Positions 1 through 8,973 of a stretch of DNA of 39,655 nt are shown one piece after another. Source of the DNA: a virus; the IMG/VR virus record IMGVR_UViG_3300030107_000983, positions 1 through 39,655 of that record, one strand, 5' to 3'. A program made the position numbers and the translations under genes. The first letter of the stretch is position 1, and each line of letters opens with the position of its first letter. The notes below the pieces were generated by a model. That model had not been told where the DNA came from and ran no database searches. It saw only the letters and a list, made by a program, of their open reading frames with translations.

Positions 1-1
1 T

Positions 2-1162
2 ACTAAACTATATGATTCTGACTTTTACGTTGTAAACTCTCAGTATCAAGTATATAAGTGCATCTATAACGGAACTTCCCCTAGTGATCCTAACGGAAAA
101 CCTTCTACTGTTGAACCAACTGGAACTTCAACTTCTATCATCACTACTGGTGATGGTTATCGTTGGAAGTATATGTATACAATCCCAGTTGCAAGTGTCC
201 TTAAATTCTTCTCTACTGACTATATGCCCGTCTTCACCAATACTTCGGTGAAAACAAATGCTGTTGCTGGTGAGATTGATACTGTTGTAATTAATGCTGC
301 TGGATCTGGTTATAACAATGGAACATATGATAACGTTGCTATTAACGGTGACGGAACAGGTGGTAGAGTTTCCATTGTTGTTGACGGTGGTAAAGTTATT
401 TCAGCAACTGTTACATCTGGTGGTACTGGTTATAGTTTCGGTAAAATCAGTGTTGACAACATTACTGGCATTGGTACAGGTACTGGTGGACAAGTGGATG
501 TTATTATTCCTCCTCCTGGTGGTCACGGTGCTGATTCAGTTGTAGAACTTGGTGCTTTTAGAACCATGATCAACGCTAAACTCTCATATGATGAGGGTGC
601 TGGTGATTTCCCAATTGATAACGATTATCGTCGTATTGGTTTGATTACAAACCCACTTAAGTATGGAACTGCAGAATTAATTGCTGACCTAACAGTATCT
701 GCAACCAAAGCGTCAATATTCTCACCAACTTTCCAAGGAAACTATGTTCCTGACGAGATTATTACGCAAACACGAGTTGTTGGAGGAACCAACGTTACTG
801 CTCGTGCAAGAGTTATTTCATGGAATGCTACAACTAAAGTTTTGAAATATTATCAGAACTCAGTAGATGGTATCTTCCCTGAAGTTACTGGTACACAGAA
901 TGAATTTGATGGATCTAATGTTATAAGTGGAGCAACTTCAGGTGCTGCTGGTCAACCAGACGTAAACTTCCCTGCTGTTCCAAACTCTTCTTCTAGAACT
1001 ATTAACAACACTGAATATGATTTAGGTATGAAATTCAATAATGGTTATGCAAAACCAGAGATTGAATCTAATAGCGGTCAGGTTGTTTACATAGATAATA
1101 GAAGATCAATCAGTCGTGCAAACGACCAAGTAGAAGATATTAAAATCGTAATAGAGTTCTAA
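2..1162 (+). CDS. gp8: Baseplate wedge protein gp8 (5' end cut by window)
   Basis: This is the C-terminal 386 codons of a T4 gp8-like baseplate wedge subunit; the frame is open from base 2, so the true start lies upstream. In T4, gp8 dimers help build the wedges around the baseplate hub. The support is co-linear T4-like signatures: GDGYRWKYMYTIP near base 150 (T4: GDGYVWEYLFEIP), an ITNPL motif near 640, and a C-terminus with VVYIDNRRSISRANDQVEDI resembling T4 MIYMENRPPIIMAMDQTEEI. It is longer than T4 gp8 (334 residues) because of two inserts: glycine-rich GSGY-type repeats at about 240-530 and a beta-cassette at about 735-955 that resembles one in gp14. The next gene follows after 3 bases, suggesting co-transcription. 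The family call is firm; the role of the inserts is unknown. Confidence 0.9.
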   Translation, partial: TKLYDSDFYVVNSQYQVYKCIYNGTSPSDPNGKPSTVEPTGTSTSIITTGDGYRWKYMYTIPVASVLKFFSTDYMPVFTNTSVKTNAVAGEIDTVVINAAGSGYNNGTYDNVAINGDGTGGRVSIVVDGGKVISATVTSGGTGYSFGKISVDNITGIGTGTGGQVDVIIPPPGGHGADSVVELGAFRTMINAKLSYDEGAGDFPIDNDYRRIGLITNPLKYGTAELIADLTVSATKASIFSPTFQGNYVPDEIITQTRVVGGTNVTARARVISWNATTKVLKYYQNSVDGIFPEVTGTQNEFDGSNVISGATSGAAGQPDVNFPAVPNSSSRTINNTEYDLGMKFNNGYAKPEIESNSGQVVYIDNRRSISRANDQVEDIKIVIEF

Positions 1163-1165
1163 CGA

Positions 1166-4100
1166 ATGGCACAGAATACTAATTTAAACGTAACACCGTA
1201 TTACGACGACTTTGATAAAAGTAAGAACTTTTATCGAGTGCTGTTCCGTCCTGGTTTCCCAATACAGGCAAGAGAACTCACAAGTATGCAATCCATCATG
1301 CAGAATCAGGTGGAGAACATGGGAACGCACCTATTCAAAGATGGTGCAATGGTTATTCCAGGTCAAGTTGGTTATGACCTGAATGTTGCATGTATTATGC
1401 TTCAAGAATCTTTCTTGGGTGCTGACGTTGAAAGTTATAGGACTCAGTTAACAGGTAAGATTATTACAGGTTTAACATCTGGTGTTAAAGCTAAAGTTCT
1501 TTATAGTATTTCTGCTACAGATTCAGAAAAAGGATATATTACATTATATGTTAAGTATCTTGAATCTGGTGGAACTGCTAATACTCAAGAAACTTTCTCT
1601 AATAATGAACAGTTAGTTACTACTGCTGCAATTACATTTGGTACCACTCTAATTGAAATTGGATCACCATTTGCACAGTTACTTCCTACTGGTGCATTAC
1701 AGACTGGATCTGTTGCTTATGTTCAAACTGGTGTATACTACATTCGTGGATTCTTTGTAGACGTACCATACCAGTATATTCTTCTTGATCAATATGGAAA
1801 CACCCCGAAATATAGAATCGGACTTGAAATCCTTGAGTCAATCATCACCCCAGAAGATGACTTATCACTCAATGATAACGCTGCAGGAACATCTAATTAT
1901 GCTGCTCCTGGTTCTCACAGGTTCCGAATAACTACTAACCTAGTTAAGAAATTACTTACAGATGAAGCAGATAAAGACTTCATCGAACTCCTACGTATCA
2001 ACGGAGATAAAATTGAGAAATTAGTTGATCGTAGTGCTTATGATGAATTAGAAAAGTCACTTGCCATTAGGACTTATGAAGAGTCTGGTGACTATGTTGT
2101 AAAAGACTTTAAGATTGGTCTTAGAGAGAACCTTAATAATGGGTTCAATAATGGTGTTTATGCATCAACAGCTACTACGTCAGGAGGAGTTAGTCCTTCT
2201 GATAGTTTGTATTCTGTAGAATTTAGTCCAGGTTCTGCTTATGTTAAAGGTTATAGAGTTAAGACTCTATCACCAACTTATGTTGACTTAGCAAAACCAA
2301 GAGATACAAACTCTGCAAATAACGTTATCATCCCATTTGAAATGGGTAACTGGTCTAAAGTTAATAACGTTTATGGTTTCTTGAATCTTACTGGATCTTC
2401 AGTAGGTAATGCATATCAGACTGTAGAATTGCGTGATAACTTCACAGCAACTGCTGGTGATGCACAAGGACAACTTATTGGATATGCTCGTTGTTCTGGA
2501 TTTGAACATATTGCTGACCCAGATTCTACATTTGGTAGTGCTGATGATCAATACAGACTGAACCTCTTTGATGTTCAGATGTTTACTGCAGTAACAATTG
2601 CATCTAATAAGACTATTGCAGCAGGTTCACTATTAGTTGGTGCTACTTCTGGTGCTAGAGGATTTATTGTTAGTGCTATTTCTAATACTGATGACTTCCT
2701 TCTCTATCAAATAGAAGGAACATTTGTTAAAGGAGAAATGGTAACTCTGGATGGTGAGAATGTTGATACTATCTCAAACCTCCATTATTATCAGTACTCT
2801 GATACTCGTCAAGTATGTGCTAGAGATGAAAGCACAAGTGCAGTTGAATATACTTCTGACTTGATTCTTGAAGATGTTATACGTCTTGAAGGTGATACAT
2901 TCACTTATGATGCTACTGGTGGTTCTGAAAAGATTACTGGTTTAAACTCTAACTATGCACTTGACTTACGTCCTGGTGACAGAATTTACTTTAATGCAAC
3001 TCAATATGTTGATGTTGATTTTGTAACTCAGTCTAACTTGGCTGGCACTGGTATGGCAGTTATCTTTAACTATGTTGCTGCAACAGGTCAAACAGTTGCT
3101 GTAACCCCTGGTGCTGGTGGTGCTGCTCCTTCTGCTGGAACTTATACCACACTTGTTAGGTATAGATCTAAGTTACAGGAAGTTCAGAATGCAGACCTTC
3201 TTAGTCCAATGCCTAAGAAATATATCAAGTCTATTTCTGATGAATCTTGTGTTGTTAGAAGAACTTTTGATGCTCAAACAGTTGCTTCAAACTCGGTATC
3301 TATTACGTTACCAGCAAATGAACAGTTTGAAACTATTAGTGATTCTAATTATACCTTTACTGTTCTTGCAGGAACTAATGGTACACATCCTGTAGGTGAT
3401 CAAATCCTTATTGATACTACCACTTCTGGTAATTTAGGATATACATCATTTACTTCGGCTGATAGAACTACTATTCAGATTAATAACCTAGCAAACATTA
3501 CATCTATTAAAGTAACAGCAACAATTTCTAAGAATGTTACTACTAGAAAGACAAAATCTGGTAACCAGATGTTTGTTATGAAGGTTAATAAAACTATTAA
3601 GAATCTTGATAAGCAAAATTATGGGTTAACTTATAGTAATCTCTATGGTACTAGAATTGAAGATAGAGATATTTCTTTAGGTTTAGTTGATTGCTACAGA
3701 TTACATGCTGTATATGAATCAAATGATGATAGTGATCCAGTGCTTCCTTCAGTTGTTCTTGTTGAACCTGTGTTCTTTGCAAATGGAACTATCGTTACTG
3801 GTAAGACTTCTAAAGCAAGAGCAAAAGTTGTTGACTTTAACTCAGGTAATTTAACTTTAAGTTTAGTTTATTTGGAAGGAGCCTTTATTGCTGGTGAGAC
3901 TGTTGATGGATTTGATAGTAATGATACAGCAATTAGTGCTATTATTAATGACAGCACAGGATCTATTGTAGTTGGATCTAAGGTTGTAACTGATAATTAC
4001 TACTTGGAAGATTCTCAGACAGGATTTATATACGATACATCTAGAATTATTCGTAAGAAAGGTGTTACAACTCCTATTAGAAAGTTAAAAGTTGTTCTTG

Positions 4101-7100
4101 ATTACTATACACATTCTGCAACTGGTGATTATTTTGGTGGTCAGTCATATCTTGATACCACATATGATGATATTCCTTTCTTTGGATTCAAATTCTTAGC
4201 AGATTACTTAGATTTCCGTCCCGCTATTAAGAATCTCTTTAGTGGAACTGGTACTGTTGCTTCTCCTGCTTACGTTCAAGCCTCTACATTTGACTTTAAG
4301 TCAAGAGTCTTTACTACAAGTGGAAGTCCTATTGCTACAGTATTTGATATTCCAAAACCAGCAACTTCTTTCCGTTGCGATTTTGATTGGTATCTACCTA
4401 GAGTTGATAAAGCATTCCTTTTACCAAGTGGTGACTTCCAAATGGTTAAAGGTAAGTCTGCTGAGGCACCTCAAGAACCAGATAATATCAAAGGTGGACT
4501 GCTATTAGCGGTTATTAATCACAAACCATATGGTTTTGATCCAGAATCGGATGCTGCGATTGTTCGTTCTGACCATAAACGCTATACCATGAGAGATATT
4601 GGTGCTCTAGAACGTCGTTTAGACCAAGTTGAGTACTATACTTCACTCAATATGCTTGAGACTGATACCTTCAACACTCAAATTGTTGATTCTACTGGTA
4701 AAAATCGTCTTAAGAACGGATTTATTGTAGATGATTTCGCTGATCATAGTAAGTCTGACACAGCACATGAAGATTTTGCTGCTGCTTTAGACTTCCAGTA
4801 TGGTGAATGTCGTTCATCTCACTATACAACTAATGTTCCTTTGGACATTAACGCAACACTATCTACTAATTACACAAAGACAGGTGCTTTAATCACTCTT
4901 CCATACTCAGAATTAGCGATTATTACACAACCTTATGCTTCTAGAGTAGAGAATGTTAACCCATTTAACGTCTTTACATACATTGGACGTATTACACTTC
5001 TACCATCATCTGATGATTGGGTAGATACAAAGAGATTGCCAGCTAAAGTTCAAACTATTGAAGGTGACTTTGAGGCAGTTTCGTCAGAATTAAACGTTGA
5101 CCAAAATGGTTTTGCTCCTGTTCAATGGAGAGCATGGAGAACTGTTTGGAGTGCTGATACAACTATCAGTGGAAGAACTGTTCATAACGCTCATTGGTTA
5201 GCAGAAGACGTTGGACGTTCACCAAGACCTGATGTATGGGGTGGTCGTGGTATGAGACGTATTAACAGAGTTGAAGTTGTTGAAAGTAACCAGATTCAAA
5301 CTAGAACTGGTATTAGAACACGAGTAGTACCTAAGATTGAAAGAACCTCTTTAGGTGATTCTATTGTTGCTCAGAGTGTTATTCCTTGGATTCGTTCTAG
5401 AAATATAGAAGTTGACGTTGCTCGTCTGAAGCCAAGAACACAATTCTATTCATTCTTTGATGGAAGAGATGTAGATACCTACATGACTCCAAAACTAATT
5501 GAACTTATTAAAGATCCTTCTACTGATGCCAGAACTAACTCAACACCATTTGTTGTTGGTGAAACGGTAACAGGTTCTCTTAGTGGATGTAAATTAAAAG
5601 TTGCTGCACCTAATGATTTCTATACCTATAATCCATATGATGATACTGCTATGGCAGAATCATATGCTTCAACTACAGCAGTTTTAAATATTGATACTGA
5701 TGCTCTTGCTAAATTAGCAGTAGGTCAATACTACGGTAATATGCAAGTAGGTGAAGTTCTAACAGGAACTTCTGGTGCTAAGGCAGTTGTTAAAGATCGT
5801 AGAATGATTAGTGACCGCTTTGGTAAGATGAAGTCATCATTCTTTATTCCTAACCCTGGTGCTGATACTAATCCACGTTGGGCTACTGGAACTAGAACCC
5901 TAAGACTTACTACATCTGAGTCTGATTCACGTATTGGTGGAACAGTTGCATCTTCTGGAGAAGCATCATATGAAGCAAGTGGTACTCTTAACACTGTTCA
6001 AGAGAACGTCCTTGCTGTTAGAAATGCTGAGATTGTCCGTGATACAACTACAGATACAAGATCAGTTCGCACAACTAGAGAAGAAGTAAGACAGATTGGT
6101 TGGTATGACCCTCTTGCTCAATCATTTATTGTTGACCAAGAAGACGGTGTATTCTTAACCTCTGTTGATGTATACTTTAACTCCAAGGATTCTAATATTC
6201 CAGTTTCTATGCAAATTAGAACAATGGAAAATGGTTATCCAACAAAGAGTATTCTTCCATTCTCTGATGTAACTATAGAACCAACAGATATTCAGATATC
6301 TGAAACTGGTTCTGTTGCAACGAAATTCACATTTGCATCTCCTGTTTATATTCCACAATCAATAGAACATTGTTTTGTTCTATTATCTGACTCTAACGAG
6401 TATCAGGTTTGGATATCTAGGATGGGTGAATTGGATGTTACTGGAGATAGGACTATATCTGAACAGCCTTATGCTGGTGTTCTATTCAAGTCACAGAACG
6501 CTTCTACGTGGACTGCTGACCAGTATGAAGATCTTAAGTTTACAATTTATAGAGCAGACTTTAATACTTCTGCAGTTTCAAAAGTGGTATTGAATAATGC
6601 TACATTAGATATTGGTAATGGTGGTAAATTAAATCTTAGGAACAATCCTATTGAAACATTTGTTCCTGAATTACAATTGGTAATGAACTCACAACTTGCT
6701 ACATTACCATACACAGTTGGTTCCCGTGTTTATCAGAAGACAACACTTGCTCAAGGAACCATTAAGAAAGTAACAGATAGTACTTCTGGTGTTCTATTGG
6801 ATATCAATGACATCACAGGAACGTTTGCTGCTGGTTCAAATACTGGTGGAACCATTGCTAATAGGTTGGTTTCTTCCAAGACACTTGCTACTATGACGGT
6901 AACAAGTGCATCTGGTGACTTTACTGTTGGTGAAACAATTACTGGTAACACAGCTGCTGCTCCAACTGCAGAGGTTATTACTTGGACTGCTGGAGGTGGT
7001 GGTGCAGGAACATTAACACTTAAGTATGTTTCTACAAACTTTACTGCATCCTCTGAAACAATTACTGGTGGTACCAGTGCTAAGACTGCAACTGTTAACG

Positions 7101-8407
7101 TTATAACTTATAGTGGTGATGCTACATCTGGTGGAACTGCTACAGTTCAACCTGCATTCCCAAATACAACTCCAACATATACTACTTCTCAAAGGAAGAT
7201 TAAGATATATCATAGTAACCATTGTATGCACTCAACTTCCAATAACGTTACTATTGAAGGAGCAATTTCTGAAGTATCTGACAGTTATTTGACTGCTGCA
7301 ATATCAAATACTGATACTGCTATAGCAGTCCATGATGCAACTGCGTTCCATAAAACTATAAATGGAGTTGCAATTAGTGCAAGTAACGTAGGATATATTA
7401 AGATTAATAGTGAAGTCATGTCTTATAGTGCTATCAGTAATGATGGTAAAACTATTACAGCACATGAAAGAGGATTAGATGGAACTACTGCAGCATCTCA
7501 TGCTGATGAATCCATCGTTGAATGTTACAATATTGATGGTGTTCCTCTAACAGAAGTTAATAAAACACATACTGGTATTCAGGCACCAACACTAGACAGT
7601 TACGAATTAGTAACTACATCTATTGCTAGATTGGGTATTAAAGGTGGCGGAACTAACATGTATGCTACACAAAATATCCAGTATGAGACTTTAGTTCCTC
7701 AGATTGAGAAGATGTTACTTCCTAATACTGAGATTAATGCATCCATTAATGTAATTAGTGGAACTTCTATTAATGATGGTATTACTGCTCCTGAAGCATC
7801 CTTTGCTAATGATGGAGTATTCAGTGATATTATTCTTAGTGAAGATAATATGTTAGCAGCACCTGCTCTAATATGTTCTCAAATTAATGAATCTAATGAA
7901 CTCAGTGGTGCTAAGTCCTTTAGAATGGACTTAACTCTTAAGAGTAACGTTTCTAACGTTTCTCCTGTTATTGATACTGATAGGTTATCTACTATTCTAG
8001 TTACGAATAGAATTAATAATCCAACCAATATCAATAGTGCTAAGCTATCTGTTGGTGATGAGCATAATGCTGTTTATATTACAAGGGTAGCAAATCTAGT
8101 TAATCCATCTGGATCTATTAAAGTGATGTTTGCGGGATACCGTCCACCAAACTCATTAATTAAGATTCTATATAGGGTTAGACCTGTTGGTAGTACAGAT
8201 GCTATTGATACACTAGGTTTTGATTTCTTCCCAACTGCTGATGCGAAGATTCCAACAACAACAGAAACACAAATATTCTATGATTATGAGTATGAAGTTT
8301 CTGGATTGAACTTTGATCAGTATCAAGTTAAAATATTATTTGTATCTAACAATCAGGCAAACTCACCAATCATAAGAGATTTCAGAGCAATCGCTCTTGC
8401 TGTATAA
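1166..8407 (+). CDS. Giant DUF4815-type virion protein, probably baseplate or fibre-proximal
   Basis: A 2413-residue protein with an N-terminus (NFYRVLFRPGFPIQARELTS, about residues 21-40) that I recognise as the DUF4815-type family of T4-like marine phage structural proteins. A helical segment ALERRLDQVEYYTSLNMLE lies near residue 1150, and a beta-rich block with WYDPLAQSFIVDQEDGVFL near 1650. No enzyme motif is visible. Between these are several small beta cassettes of the type GETxTGxTSxA, at about bases 2590-2760, 3770-3915, 5550-5610, 5740-5805 and 6715-7100, and a DGTTAAxHA module at 7285-7535. The position after gp8 and before the fibre gene, where T4 carries baseplate genes 9-12, suggests a baseplate periphery or fibre-attachment role; this is inference. 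The stop overlaps the next start by one base. It occupies 7.2 kb, exceptionally large for a baseplate gene. Confidence 0.8.
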   Translation: MAQNTNLNVTPYYDDFDKSKNFYRVLFRPGFPIQARELTSMQSIMQNQVENMGTHLFKDGAMVIPGQVGYDLNVACIMLQESFLGADVESYRTQLTGKIITGLTSGVKAKVLYSISATDSEKGYITLYVKYLESGGTANTQETFSNNEQLVTTAAITFGTTLIEIGSPFAQLLPTGALQTGSVAYVQTGVYYIRGFFVDVPYQYILLDQYGNTPKYRIGLEILESIITPEDDLSLNDNAAGTSNYAAPGSHRFRITTNLVKKLLTDEADKDFIELLRINGDKIEKLVDRSAYDELEKSLAIRTYEESGDYVVKDFKIGLRENLNNGFNNGVYASTATTSGGVSPSDSLYSVEFSPGSAYVKGYRVKTLSPTYVDLAKPRDTNSANNVIIPFEMGNWSKVNNVYGFLNLTGSSVGNAYQTVELRDNFTATAGDAQGQLIGYARCSGFEHIADPDSTFGSADDQYRLNLFDVQMFTAVTIASNKTIAAGSLLVGATSGARGFIVSAISNTDDFLLYQIEGTFVKGEMVTLDGENVDTISNLHYYQYSDTRQVCARDESTSAVEYTSDLILEDVIRLEGDTFTYDATGGSEKITGLNSNYALDLRPGDRIYFNATQYVDVDFVTQSNLAGTGMAVIFNYVAATGQTVAVTPGAGGAAPSAGTYTTLVRYRSKLQEVQNADLLSPMPKKYIKSISDESCVVRRTFDAQTVASNSVSITLPANEQFETISDSNYTFTVLAGTNGTHPVGDQILIDTTTSGNLGYTSFTSADRTTIQINNLANITSIKVTATISKNVTTRKTKSGNQMFVMKVNKTIKNLDKQNYGLTYSNLYGTRIEDRDISLGLVDCYRLHAVYESNDDSDPVLPSVVLVEPVFFANGTIVTGKTSKARAKVVDFNSGNLTLSLVYLEGAFIAGETVDGFDSNDTAISAIINDSTGSIVVGSKVVTDNYYLEDSQTGFIYDTSRIIRKKGVTTPIRKLKVVLDYYTHSATGDYFGGQSYLDTTYDDIPFFGFKFLADYLDFRPAIKNLFSGTGTVASPAYVQASTFDFKSRVFTTSGSPIATVFDIPKPATSFRCDFDWYLPRVDKAFLLPSGDFQMVKGKSAEAPQEPDNIKGGLLLAVINHKPYGFDPESDAAIVRSDHKRYTMRDIGALERRLDQVEYYTSLNMLETDTFNTQIVDSTGKNRLKNGFIVDDFADHSKSDTAHEDFAAALDFQYGECRSSHYTTNVPLDINATLSTNYTKTGALITLPYSELAIITQPYASRVENVNPFNVFTYIGRITLLPSSDDWVDTKRLPAKVQTIEGDFEAVSSELNVDQNGFAPVQWRAWRTVWSADTTISGRTVHNAHWLAEDVGRSPRPDVWGGRGMRRINRVEVVESNQIQTRTGIRTRVVPKIERTSLGDSIVAQSVIPWIRSRNIEVDVARLKPRTQFYSFFDGRDVDTYMTPKLIELIKDPSTDARTNSTPFVVGETVTGSLSGCKLKVAAPNDFYTYNPYDDTAMAESYASTTAVLNIDTDALAKLAVGQYYGNMQVGEVLTGTSGAKAVVKDRRMISDRFGKMKSSFFIPNPGADTNPRWATGTRTLRLTTSESDSRIGGTVASSGEASYEASGTLNTVQENVLAVRNAEIVRDTTTDTRSVRTTREEVRQIGWYDPLAQSFIVDQEDGVFLTSVDVYFNSKDSNIPVSMQIRTMENGYPTKSILPFSDVTIEPTDIQISETGSVATKFTFASPVYIPQSIEHCFVLLSDSNEYQVWISRMGELDVTGDRTISEQPYAGVLFKSQNASTWTADQYEDLKFTIYRADFNTSAVSKVVLNNATLDIGNGGKLNLRNNPIETFVPELQLVMNSQLATLPYTVGSRVYQKTTLAQGTIKKVTDSTSGVLLDINDITGTFAAGSNTGGTIANRLVSSKTLATMTVTSASGDFTVGETITGNTAAAPTAEVITWTAGGGGAGTLTLKYVSTNFTASSETITGGTSAKTATVNVITYSGDATSGGTATVQPAFPNTTPTYTTSQRKIKIYHSNHCMHSTSNNVTIEGAISEVSDSYLTAAISNTDTAIAVHDATAFHKTINGVAISASNVGYIKINSEVMSYSAISNDGKTITAHERGLDGTTAASHADESIVECYNIDGVPLTEVNKTHTGIQAPTLDSYELVTTSIARLGIKGGGTNMYATQNIQYETLVPQIEKMLLPNTEINASINVISGTSINDGITAPEASFANDGVFSDIILSEDNMLAAPALICSQINESNELSGAKSFRMDLTLKSNVSNVSPVIDTDRLSTILVTNRINNPTNINSAKLSVGDEHNAVYITRVANLVNPSGSIKVMFAGYRPPNSLIKILYRVRPVGSTDAIDTLGFDFFPTADAKIPTTTETQIFYDYEYEVSGLNFDQYQVKILFVSNNQANSPIIRDFRAIALAV

Positions 8408-8631
8408 TGAGTCAAGTTCCCGTGAAAGACCATGAAAATTGGTTTAGAGATAGTAAGACTGGATCCTTCCAGTGTTCTAATGTTACTGCCTATGAGCAGT
8501 ATATGAAAGCACACCATAACGAAAAGGTTAAGGAAATGGAACGTATCACTTTACAAAAAGAGGTTTCTGAGTTAAAATCGGATATGACTGAAATTAAGTC
8601 CCTGTTAAAAACGTTAGCTAACAAATCATGA
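8407..8631 (+). CDS. Small conserved-type cyanophage protein with C-terminal coiled coil
   Basis: A 74-residue protein of unknown function. The N-terminal half contains a short aromatic stretch (ENWFRDSKTGSFQC) that could form a small beta hairpin. The C-terminal half (about residues 36-72) has leucine/isoleucine heptads with many Lys and Glu, typical of a coiled coil. The start codon overlaps the stop of the giant structural gene by one base (TAATG) and its own end overlaps the next start by four bases (ATGA), so it is translationally coupled in the late baseplate operon. A structural or assembly role is possible but not shown. Confidence 0.75.
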   Translation: MSQVPVKDHENWFRDSKTGSFQCSNVTAYEQYMKAHHNEKVKEMERITLQKEVSELKSDMTEIKSLLKTLANKS

Positions 8632-8894
8632 CTACATCAGCCCCAGTAGAAAAGGTCTCTCAAGAAGAGATGCTTGGTCAGTTTAAGACTAGGTATCAGA
8701 ATCTTCTGAAAGAAAATCAAGAACTTTCGGCAAAAATTAAAGAAAACGAAGCAACGGCACTAAAGCTTCTAGGTGCCATTGAAACTCTGGAGTATTATAA
8801 CCCAGACGCATCTCCGCCAGAGGAGGTTGATAATTTAAACATCCCTGGTGACGATGTTACAGATGGGTCTCCTGAACTAACAACTGAAGAATAA
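8628..8894 (+). CDS. Small acidic coiled-coil protein
   Basis: An 88-residue protein of unknown function. Residues about 12-56 form a probable helix or coiled coil (FKTRYQNLLKENQELSAKI), followed by a Pro/Asp/Glu-rich acidic tail. It starts inside the previous gene with an ATGA overlap and is the last gene before a strong intrinsic terminator, so it ends the gp8 to DUF4815 transcription unit. Small coiled-coil proteins here in cyanophages may be assembly factors; the sequence alone does not decide this. Confidence 0.75.
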   Translation: MTTSAPVEKVSQEEMLGQFKTRYQNLLKENQELSAKIKENEATALKLLGAIETLEYYNPDASPPEEVDNLNIPGDDVTDGSPELTTEE

Positions 8895-8896
8895 GT

Positions 8897-8922
8897 AAGG
8901 GGGACGCAAGTCCCCTTTCTTT
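8897..8922 (+). terminator. Intrinsic terminator after the gp8-DUF4815 operon
   Basis: Nine-base-pair stem AAGGGGGAC / GTCCCCTTT with one G-T pair, GNRA-type loop GCAA at 8906-8909, followed by TTTCTTT. It lies 2 bases after a stop codon and just upstream of a late promoter. Confidence 0.92.
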
Positions 8923-8927
8923 ATGCA

Positions 8928-8935
8928 TATAAATA
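8928..8935 (+). promoter_or_regulatory. T4-type late promoter box TATAAATA
   Basis: Exact match to the T4 late promoter -10 element recognised by the gp55 sigma factor. It lies 38 bases upstream of the fibre gene and just after a terminator, so it is the likely start of the fibre-to-neck transcription unit. Confidence 0.8.
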
Positions 8936-8973
8936 ACTTGGAAGCATGTTCTCAAGAGTTGTCCTAAAATAAA

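Noticed and set aside
294-545. Plus-strand Leu/Val-rich frame inside gp8
   Set aside because: It is a +1 shadow of the Gly/Val-rich repeat region and has no start signal; similar Leu-rich shadows occur at 3111-3395, 15305-15508 and 25106-25465.
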